Positions 56,701 through 64,000 of a stretch of DNA of 64,000 nt are shown here, piece by piece; position 1 is the first letter of the stretch, and every line of letters begins with the position of its first letter. The notes below the pieces were generated by a model. That model was not told where the DNA came from and did no database searches. It saw only the letters and a program-made list of their open reading frames with translations. Made by a program: the position numbers and the translations under genes. Source of the stretch: Holothuria scabra (lineage: Eukaryota > Echinodermata > Holothuroidea > Aspidochirotida > Holothuriidae); assembly GCA_037179385.1 (NCBI GenBank), contig CM074200.1:34661884-34725883 (forward strand), written 5' to 3'.

Positions 56701-59700
56701 GGAAAATTTAGGAAAGAAGAAAGGTAGAAATCAAGAGAAAGGGAAAAGAAGAAGAGTGAAAGGTAAAGATATTACTTAACCTCAGATAGACTTCCACAAA
56801 TTCTCCTTGTCTGCATGCATATCTATTTGTCCAATTTTTGTATGCCTTTGGTTAGACTTTCTAAGGGTACTTGCCTTACGGGCTATACAATATTGAGCAG
56901 TGTAATTGCCTGAGTAACTTCTTACTTGTCCCATACTGTGGGGCATGGGATTTGTTGAAGCTTGCTTTAGATAAGCAAGAACTGAGTTCTGACCCTTTCC
57001 TTAAAACCAATTTCCAGTGAAATTCTTTATGAATGTCCATCAGATTTTTTTAGGCTAATTTGCAAACAAAAACTCAAAGTAGTAACTGCTTAGATTCTAT
57101 GCACAAGCCTGGAAATGCTTTTTTCAGCTGTCTGAGGAGTGGCAAATTTTTCAAAATTTTTTGTACACTCCATGTCAACCAATGGCAGCACTCTGCTTAG
57201 ATAGTCTTTCAGACAGAATGTCTGGCAGAAAAATCTCCTGCCCTAGACTGACATGCTCCTATACACATAGCTTCACATAGGTTTCTCATAAAAAACAATA
57301 ACCCTTGGCCTCTGAATAATATGTAAAGCCTTTGCAATTGGGGGGTGGGGGAATGGAAGTTTTTACCAGGTAAATATAGTCATTTGCCTTCCCCAACAAG
57401 TGACCCCAGATACGCTACTGGATGATACCAGGGGCCAGGGACATTCCCTTTGTTCTCCTTCCAGGATTGAAAACAATGCTCGAATTTGTCCCCCACTGAT
57501 TGCTCATTCCCAAGTTGCCTTGATAATAAAACAGTTGTAAGGATATATTATCCATCTGCTTTTTTATATAGCCAATCCCTACCCCCCCCCCCCTGGGGAA
57601 ATAAAAAATTAGTTACCATCCCAAAGGGAGATCAAAACTTACCATTGCTATCATGCATTGTAGCATATCATGACCTTTAAAAGCATTTTGTCTGCCTTGG
57701 ATGCCCATCCCTCCCCTAAAAGCAATTTAGCCTTACACTTACCCTTTATCCTACACAAAAACTTGTATTAAAGTGATGCTGTTTACTTTAGAAAACTCAT
57801 AAGGAAGGAATGGCCTCTTCCTTTCTGTCAAAATGAAACTACATTTGATGTCAAAGAGTGAAGTTTAGGTTGGAGGCAGTGATGTTTATTTCAGAACTGT
57901 TGTTGAGGCGTCTAAACAGACAAATATAGCAGACTTAGTTTTCTTTTGATATCAAGAAATAGGAAAATAATGATTGATAGTGAAAGATCTGTGCATGTAG
58001 GTGTACGTAAAAGATGTTATATAGTGTCATAGTTTTCAAACATTTTGGCTGTAAATAAAGCGTGAAATCTGTCAGCCCCCATTTGCAGCCTTACCTGCCC
58101 CCCACCACATTTGCATGCCCTCAGTTTGCATCTCCTTGCTGTCAGTTTCAGGCTTCCATGTACTGTACTAGAAATCATTCTGTGGAGCTTAAATACAGTT
58201 TCAAAATTGTCCCCCCTCCCTTCTTCCTAAAAAAATTTTAAATCTGAAAAATAGCTCCCCTGTTATTACAACAACCAAAGTTACTTTAAGAGATTGTTTT
58301 TTTTTTCTTGTAGCGTTGCTCTGGGATATCTTTCTGGGCAGGGATTTGATGATGATCTTGTCAATGCTTGGTCCAGTGGGACTGGTTTTGCTGGTCTCCT
58401 TGGTGCTAGCCTCTTTGTTCTGGCAGGTGAGATATTGGTAGAACCGTTCATATTTTGTGTGAATTACGTCATAATCTTACTCCAGCAGTCCTGGACATTA
58501 TTTCTAAGGGGAGAGTCATCTATCTAACTTTCTGCAGTCTACCATGGTTCTGCTTTTGAAGAGAACTAGAAATGTATTTTTTAGCTTGACTCAGGAGAAT
58601 GTCCAAGAAGGAGAGCAAATTTGTAGGGAAAAAATTTACTGTCTGCAGTAAGATTATAGAACTTGCTTTGACTACACTCTGATTTTGTCCTTGGGCACAG
58701 CAATGGAACATGTTGCCATAGGCATAAGAATTCGCCCGGCACCTGTAGCAGACTGTGTGGGTATTCAACTGGATGACAAATCAGCTCTCTTCATTTGTCT
58801 GTGTTGGTTTGTTTTGCCCCCAAAGAAGGGGGTACTTTCTGCTCTGTGACATCATATGCACAATGTCTACAGACTTGTTGAGGAAAAGAATTCCAGAGTC
58901 CACAAATCAAAACAGTTGCAGGCAATGCCAAGTAAATTGGTGGAATTTGTTTGCATACCTGCTTTCTAAAATTATTTATAAGAATATACTATTTTAGCCC
59001 AGAAAACTGATACCATAGCCTGCACGGTTGGTATGCTGTCTCTCAGTATCTAGATTGGCTTTTGCATAAAACAGTTTGATATGATTGATTAAATCCGTTG
59101 TGTTGGTCATGACACTATATATGCTTTTGTCTATCACAGGATGTATTCACAATGAAAGGTCCAAAAGGGTGGACATACGGGATCTCAATGAGTGAGTACT
59201 AATGAAATGATAAATTATTTAGTGAAACAAGAAGGTCATATTTCTTTGATAGAAGGAACTAAATCATCTGATGGTGACCAAGTTTTGTTAAGGCCATATT
59301 TAAGAGGATGGATATAAGATTGGGATCATTTAGGGGTGTAAGTCAGGGAGGCGGACTAGTTGATGTTGAAATAGTTCACAGTACCGTTGACAAATTGAAT
59401 ACAAATTTCATCGTAAAACCATAATCAAGTTTCTTTTAAAAAAATTAAAGATTAAACAGCACCAGTATGTTACTGAAACTTACTAAATATGAATTGTTCA
59501 AGTCATCATACCCATTTGTAGATAGAATTGTCAGAATCATCATTACCCTTCTCATACCCCAACTCTTTGCCTCTCTCAGCAAAAATTTGGTAAGAAAACT
59601 TGCAGAAGGGATGTGAAAAAAAGAAGCCAGTAATTTGTTAAAAACTCTTTCTCAAATTGGCTTAAAAGTGGAGAATTCTCTTTACATCATGCAAAACCTG

Positions 59701-62700
59701 TTAAAGTGACAGAAGGAGGGTTTCAAAGGGCTACTCTACAACATTTCATTTTCAAAAGATTAAAGCCTGTGAGATTTGCTGTCTGTGTGGAAAGAAGATC
59801 ATTCTTGAGGTAGCATTTTTAGCTCAACCCACAAAGTATGGACGGAGCCTATGTGGTACTGTATGGTAAAAATGCCCGTCCCTCTCTTCAAAAGCTTTCA
59901 TCACCTGCAATTTCTGGTCATTTTTTGTCAAATGTACAGGGAAGGTGCTACATTAGGATGGTAATTCATGTTGGGCTTGACTACTTGATTAGACATACAA
60001 GGGTTATGTTTGGTTATTCTATCCAATTTGCATATTCCTTTTGGAGTCTCAACTCTTTGAGATATTTGCTTGTACTTCATGGTACTTGAAGTTAATAAGA
60101 TTTACCCAGTAGGGCATTCTCACCAACTAAAATGAAAAGCCTCATGGCAAAATCCTGCTTGAGACCCTGCAGTGTTCAGTTACTTTGTTTTGTTTTCTTC
60201 ATCAAGGTACTGCTAGAGTTTCTAATAGTTGCCAGTGTTCAATTTATTTGCAATTCCTAAATCATAATGGTAGATAATCCAAAAGGTAGGGAAGTAATAT
60301 GTAGGACTTTAATGCTGAAGGTAAACTGATCTTACAGCAATGCTAGTATCTGTTTGGTAGCTCTCTGTTGCTCTCATTGCATACAGAAGGGTCATTATCA
60401 TTAATCATTCAAGACACCCCTTTATTTATCTCATCTCTTAATTTCATGAGTATCTCACGAGTGTCTAAAGTAGAAGTCCTGAAGAATGTTGGAGATTAGA
60501 GCTTTACTCTTTCCCATGCCCAGTGCCATTTCAGGAATCAATTATTTGGAATTATTTCTATTTCAAGAAGAAATGAAGTCACAACTTAAAGTAGTGTAAT
60601 AGACTGAAGTAGTGTTATAGACTGAAGTAGTGTAATAGACTGAAGTAGTGTAATAGACTGAAGTAGTGTAATAGACTGAAGTAGTGTAACAGACTGAAGT
60701 AGTGTATTAGAATGTCTTGTTTTATGACTGACTCTTGAGATTCATGTGACAATATTTAATTACCTCAAATCTGGAATTTACTAGAGATTACTGCTTCATT
60801 TACCTAACATGCAATATTGAAGTCCTTAAGTATTACTAAAGATACCTCGAAGAATTTACATTTGTTTTCTGTGTTAGTTAGTTTCACTTTACACCTCCTT
60901 TCTCCATCAGACAAATTTTTATTCATAGACTGGAAAGGAAAGGTCTTACATTTCCTTAGGCAACTGGTGACATTGTATGATATACCCTTACCCATTGATT
61001 TAGTTCTCTTTTTTACTTGGTGGTTATAGGCTTAAAGCATCTGACTTGCAGTTGTTGGGAGGGGGGGGGTAGTTGGTGTTCAAGTCTTGGCTGGGTCACA
61101 CCGAAGACTTTAAAATGGAACCTACTGCCATTGTGCGTGGCACTCATCATAAGCAATGAAGTAGGCGAAACAAGCCAGTGAGCCACAACTGGAAAAAAAA
61201 GGCCACGTCCATTCAGACTTAAACCGATTGGTTAGAAATAGAGCCATAAAACCTCATCTAACTAACTTGCCTTCACTTATTTTTCAGATGGGTCTTTCTT
61301 ATAATCTCTCCGATGGTACTTATCTATCTTTTGTCTTTCATGAAGATCATCATTCCACCAAATGAAGCACTTCCTGCTGCAAATCAACGTCAACCTGTCA
61401 ACTCATCACCAAGTGTTCCATCGTCACCTGTGCCAAATTCTCATCCTAAAGATTCTGGGGAGACCCAGCCACTTCTTGCCTCTCGAGATTCATCAGGTTA
61501 TATCAAGAGTCTCATTTTGTTGTATAAAAAACCTTATGCAGACCTAGTATTAGAGAAAAAATGGTGCCCTTGTTTGGTGAAAATCAGGTATCATGGCAAG
61601 TTGCACCTACACACACAGACAGTTGCTTTGTGAACCTATTTGCAGTGTGTCTCACAGGATTCCTCCAAAATGTTGTCACATGACATCAATGCATAAGGTC
61701 TATTTTAAAGAGTAGGCAGAGTACAAGGTAGGGCAAAACACATGTGAAGGGGGTGGGTCTCTAAGCCTTTAAAAAAATATTCTGCCAAGACTCTTAAAGC
61801 AGTCACCTCAATTTGGGTAAGTGAAATTGTCTATCCCATTTCAAGAAAGCTCTTTAGAATCATTTGACAAATATTTTCTCTTTCAATGAATTGTAAAATT
61901 TACTGGTAGTAACTCCTTCTTCAAGCAATATGCCACGTAATGAAAAATACTCAGAAAAGAAATAAGAAATGTACGAGAGTTAGCTGTAGTTCCAAAGTAA
62001 TTTTGGGAAGAATGGAATGCTGATATGTCTTTTAACCACATTAAACCTTACTCCACCCCAACTCATGGATTATCTGCCTGCCACTAATATTTATGTTATG
62101 TTGAGATAATCTTTCAGATGTGTGCCTTGAAGGATATCTAATTGTAGACTTTTTTGATTCTGTGTTGAATTTGTTTGTTGGGTTAGACAAACATAAACTT
62201 ATAAGGCATGAGATACTTCCTCTTTTTGAAGGAAATTTCCTCTTTTTTTTCTTCATTTCTCTTTTTTACATCAAATACCCCAAAAGTTTCTTTCATAAAT
62301 GTATCATAAATCTCAGCTATTAAAGTTATACAAACATCCCTTAGAGTTCTATGTAATCAGAAGTCCAAATTGGAATGATATCAATGCCTTAAGGGGCCCT
62401 TAAACTCTCCCCTGGACCCCCAGCCCTGGTGCCTGCCTCTCAATTTCCTCTTTTTTTTAGAAATCTCTGGCTCATTTCCTTCCCTTTTTTTGAAGTCTCA
62501 GACTCATCCCTGACTTATCAAATCAGATTTTATCACAGTGTTGAGCATTGTTTCATGCCAAGCACTTAGTTGTTCATTTTGTAGTATTTTGGGATCAGAG
62601 GGTCAAGAGTTCTACTCCAGGGCTGTGTCATACCAAACACTTTAAAAATAAAACATACTGCCATTGTACTTAATGCTCAGCCATAAGCAATTTGGAGTAG

Positions 62701-63142
62701 GGGAAGCAAGCCTGTGAGCCACAATTTAAAATAAGACTGTGGCCCTCCCAACTGAAACCAACTGGTTAGAAACGTTTGTAGTATTTGGCTGTCATTGTAC
62801 ACCCAAATATATCTACAATATCCTGGACTATAAGTACACTGAAAATTCCCTCCTTCGAGATTATCAGCAAAAGATACAACCAATGCATAATGAGAGAGAG
62901 ACTATTGGAGAGGTATAGAACTTTGTGTGGAAAAGAGAATTTTTATATCAATTAAAAAAAAAAAAACGGACCAAAAGGGTAAATTTTAATGTATAATCCT
63001 TCGTTTTTTTTTTGTTTTTTGTTTGTTTGTTGATAAAACAGAATCTGAGAACCTTGGTGTTTTGATAAGGACCAGGAACTGGGGTCTTTGGAGGAAGCGT
63101 ATTTCAACAGCATTGTGGGTAGTCTTGCCCCTTGCTGTGAAT
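44735..63142 (+). CDS. CLN3: CLN3 (battenin) family lysosomal membrane protein, 10 exons, 3' partial
   Basis: The ten exons join in phase to 278 residues, then continue past the window. CLN3 is a multi-pass lysosomal/endosomal membrane protein of major-facilitator type; its loss causes Batten disease in humans, and roles in glycerophosphodiester clearance and lysosomal pH have been proposed. Seen here: FARNWIGFFLLGLINTLPYA (residues 12-31), matching the first membrane segment of human CLN3; NAWSSGTGFAGLLGA (137-151), the family signature corresponding to the human WWSSGTGGAGLLGA; a Pro/Ser loop (198-245) with E233-TQPLL, a [DE]XXXL[LI] sorting motif; and RISTALWVVLPLAVN (264-278), matching the segment before the human YFAEY. 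The ATG at 44735 is the first after an in-frame TGA at 44708. The middle part is diverged, so a CLN3 paralogue is possible. Confidence 0.88.
44945..46540 (+). mobile_element. CR1/L2-like retrotransposon 3' fragment, split by another insertion
   Basis: Two pieces (about 44945-45140 and 45907-46540) encode consecutive parts of the same RT C-terminal region: MSFNADKCKVLHFGPKS on the left, and LVRPHLEYAA, a TAG at 46008, then AWSPF and RRIRGDMLQVYKF on the right. The 3' end matches the 39179 copy almost base for base (GGGCATCTTATGGGGCCTTG). It is the same family in the opposite orientation to 39179-40322 and is inactive. Confidence 0.88.
45141..45906 (-). mobile_element. second CR1/L2-like retrotransposon 3' fragment nested in the first
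   Basis: On the - strand it encodes EKDLGVIVDSDLVFREHV, LVRPVLEYGLPAWSPFYTRG, RRLRGDMFFMYKYF and RSIDHWNTLPDDVV, with one in-frame TAA at 45597-45599. Its 3' end is a CACAT-type pentamer tail (45141-45157 on +). Its family differs from that of the host copy. Confidence 0.88.
46880..47190 (+). repeat. dispersed repeat family E, copy 2
   Basis: Direct match to 43100-43390. Confidence 0.65.
48813..48892 (+). CDS. CLN3: CLN3 exon 2 (first membrane segment)
   Basis: Residues 17-42 plus part of Gly43: IGFFLLGLINTLPYATVTTA, then AKSIAD. The acceptor is TTGTTTACAG and the donor GTAAAA. Confidence 0.9.
50371..50438 (+). CDS. CLN3: CLN3 exon 3
   Basis: Residues 43-65 plus one base: GLHKPQFLPTIYGAAGSATI, then IAK. 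The acceptor is CTTTCCTCAG and the donor GTAAGT. Confidence 0.87.
51776..51860 (+). repeat. SINE fragment
   Basis: AATGGAACCTGCTGCTGTTG, GTGCTTGGCG and GGAAAACAAGCCAGTG match the central part of the SINE copy at 61018. It creates a spurious 104-codon frame at 51794. Confidence 0.55.
52996..53760. mobile_element. family D MITE, longer copy 2
   Basis: The right part (53570-53760) matches 28270-28456, including GAAGCAATAAACTGAGAT and TGTTTGGGGTGAGA. The right end TTTAA matches the TTAA end. The left end AAAAGGCCAATCCTCTCA lacks a clear TTAA. Confidence 0.55.
53944..54018 (+). CDS. CLN3: CLN3 exon 4
   Basis: Residues 66-90 plus one base: IVNAVLVNKVHYGYRFLFNS, then CLLVI. The acceptor is TTTTATTTTTAG and the donor GTGAGT. 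Confidence 0.85.
54995..55047 (+). CDS. CLN3: CLN3 exon 5
   Basis: Residues 91-108, GAIGIAIAQNFKRAIFAV, a hydrophobic segment. The acceptor is CACCTGTAG and the donor GTAAGT. Confidence 0.85.
56491..56525 (+). CDS. CLN3: CLN3 exon 6 (35-base microexon-like)
   Basis: Residues 109-119 plus two bases of Asn120, VTVGAGNAFGE. The acceptor is TCTATTTCAG and the donor GTAAGT. The GAGNAFGE stretch lines up with SSGLGE of human CLN3. Confidence 0.83.
58314..58426 (+). CDS. CLN3: CLN3 exon 7 (WSSGTG signature)
   Basis: Residues 120-157 plus one base: NVALGYLSGQGFDDD, LVNAWSSGTGFAGLLGASLF and VLA. The acceptor is TTTCTTGTAG and the donor GTGAGA. This is the most conserved exon. Confidence 0.93.
59140..59191 (+). 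CDS. CLN3: CLN3 exon 8
   Basis: Residues 158-174 plus two bases: GCIHNERSKRVDIRDLN. The acceptor is CTATCACAG and the donor GTGAGT. The phase links it uniquely to exons 7 and 9; the other frames give stops after joining. Confidence 0.78.
60590..60710. repeat. 18-bp tandem repeat, 7 units
   Basis: GTAGTGTAATAGACTGAA recurs seven times with single-base variants. The unit is a local expansion of a motif present once in a diffuse dispersed repeat (compare AGTAGTGTAGTAGACTGT near 23440). Confidence 0.9.
61018..61268 (+). mobile_element. tRNA-derived SINE, second full-length-like copy
   Basis: It has a B-box-like GTGTTCAAGTC, the conserved body blocks, and ends CATCTAACTAACT immediately before the CLN3 exon 9 acceptor, so it lies within the branch-point region of that intron. 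Confidence 0.7.
61288..61496 (+). CDS. CLN3: CLN3 exon 9 (membrane segment and cytosolic loop)
   Basis: Residues 175-244 plus one base: WVFLIISPMVLIYLLSFMK, then a Pro/Ser loop with a GETQPLLAS dileucine motif. The acceptor is TTATTTTTCAG. The donor GTTATA is weak, but phase and the absence of a stop in the next exon favour it over GTATCA at 61588. Confidence 0.83.
61497..63041 (+). other. CLN3 intron 9
   Basis: It holds a diffuse repeat copy (61797-61990) and a SINE (62585-62775). The first 137 bases stay open in the exon 9 frame until a TGA at about 61631. Confidence 0.5.
62585..62775 (+). mobile_element. SINE copy, 5' part weak
   Basis: The B-box-like GAGTTCTACTCC and the body blocks ACTGCCATTGTACTTAATGC, AGCAAGCCTGTGAGCCACAA and CCAACTGGTTAGAAAC match the other copies. 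Confidence 0.65.
63042..63142 (+). CDS. CLN3: CLN3 exon 10 (last in window)
   Basis: Residues 245-278: ESENLGVLIRTRNWGLWRK, then RISTALWVVLPLAVN. The acceptor is GATAAAACAG and the donor GTGAGT, phase 0. The remaining exons lie beyond the window. Confidence 0.88.
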
Positions 63143-64000
63143 GTGAGTATTCGTATGGGACTCCCTTCTGTACTTTCTTAATATAATAAGAAAAGCCCCC
63201 TGCAGGAATGAAAATAGTTGACATAATGGTATATTGTTCAAGTAACAAATCTTTTTGAGTGCCATGGTAGGAAAAAATTCATGAGTGGAAAGATTGCTTA
63301 TTCTGTTCAATGAGACAAAAACGAGTTGAATAAAGTGTTAAATCTTTCAATATATATGATTATTCCCTCCTGTGGGTTAGGGGTTGTAGAATGTGCCCAC
63401 AGAATTTCCTGCCCAACATAAGAGGCAGTGAGAGGAGAGGAATTTAGCCTTATTAAATGTTATTTGAAACCAAACTGGAATTGTAAGTGAAATGGTACTT
63501 TAACGATAACATCCAATCCCATCCAACCAAGTAATATACAATGAAAAACATTCATTAATTGTTTTACATAACATTGTCCTTGTAACGTTTGAAGCAGATC
63601 TTTGTCAAACAAAATTCAATGGTAGGATGTTTCCCAATACTTCAGTGAATAATTGAATTGCAGTATATCTTGTTTTTACTGTAACGATTGCCAACTCACC
63701 ACTGTGTGTTAGTTTGGTAGTACACTGTATTGACTTATATGATACTAAGCTGTGATTCAGTGCTGAATCATGTATGGCATTTAGGCGATCATCAATCCTC
63801 TAAAAGGATGTAGAGGAATTAATGAGATGTTATATAGTGTGCCAAAGGCTATGGTTGGGTGTTAAGCTGTATTTATAGTTATGTAGTTGTATTTCAATTT
63901 ATATTACGGTAGTGATTAGGTCACAAGGGGCAGTTGTTTTACAATGTTAAAGCAACCAGGCAACCATGTGGGGGCAGCCTGTGACTATTGAATTGCAACT
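63143..64000 (+). other. CLN3 intron 10, part
   Basis: Nothing recognised. The next CLN3 exon (expected to start near a YFAEY-like motif) is not in the window. Confidence 0.5.

Larger units (their letters stand above)
54019..58313 (+). other. CLN3 introns 4 to 6
   Basis: Intron 4 (54019-54994), intron 5 (55048-56490) and intron 6 (56526-58313). I see no repeat with defined ends, RNA gene or extra exon in these. Confidence 0.45.
58427..61287 (+). other. CLN3 introns 7 and 8
   Basis: Intron 8 holds a repeat at 59818-59930 related to 9050-9150, an 18-bp tandem repeat (60590-60710) and a SINE (61018-61268). Intron 7 shows nothing. Confidence 0.5.

Noticed and set aside
61497..61633. Extended CLN3 exon 9
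   Set aside because: Joining from 61588 gives an immediate stop in exon 10, and the extension is not CLN3-like. It is kept only as possible intron retention.

Overview
The window is animal nuclear DNA, AT-rich, with genes split into short exons by introns of about 1 to 6.5 kb and with a dense background of small repeats. I recognise three genes, all conserved in animals. The gene content and the CR1/L2-like retroelements suit an invertebrate deuterostome, perhaps an echinoderm, but the species is a guess. Every exon boundary below was read from GT/AG sites, reading-phase continuity and match to the protein family. No alignment was run.

Region 1 (594-24079, + strand) holds nine coding exons of a MAP-kinase-specific tyrosine phosphatase of the PTPRR/PTPN5/PTPN7 (KIM-PTP) family. 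The 5' end lies left of the window. The joined exons give 386 residues: a membrane-proximal Cys-rich start, the kinase interaction motif split across exons 1 and 2, and a complete PTP domain with pTyr loop, WPD loop, HC(X5)R signature and Q loop. Its introns hold a 64-bp x 14 satellite, a 113-bp x 7 satellite, hAT-type MITEs, an inverted repeat pair and a decayed tandem copy of the exon 4 splice acceptor.

Region 2 (24080-41250) is about 17 kb in which I find no convincing gene. It holds MITEs (two piggyBac-like direct copies at 35047-35649 and a TTAA-flanked element at 28152-28456), a tRNA-derived SINE, long poly-G tracts, degenerate tandem repeats and a 5'-truncated, internally deleted CR1-like retrotransposon (39179-40322, - strand).

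Region 3 (41253-44734) holds TAF11, a histone-fold subunit of TFIID, on the - strand as a single coding exon. It probably has a 5' UTR intron leading back to a CpG-rich segment near 44.2-44.7 kb. That segment is also the start of region 4, so TAF11 and CLN3 appear to be head to head on a shared promoter.

Region 4 (44735-63142 and beyond, + strand) holds the first ten coding exons (278 residues) of a CLN3/battenin family lysosomal membrane protein. It is 3' truncated by the window end. Intron 1 contains one CR1-like element interrupted by a second, oppositely oriented one. The other introns contain SINEs and MITE relatives.

The three genes have no evident joint function. The only functional link suggested by position is the possible TAF11/CLN3 bidirectional promoter. 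I saw no undescribed multi-gene system. The less ordinary observations are structural: tandem splice-site duplication, splice-site-bearing satellites, nested elements and hairpin-forming introns.
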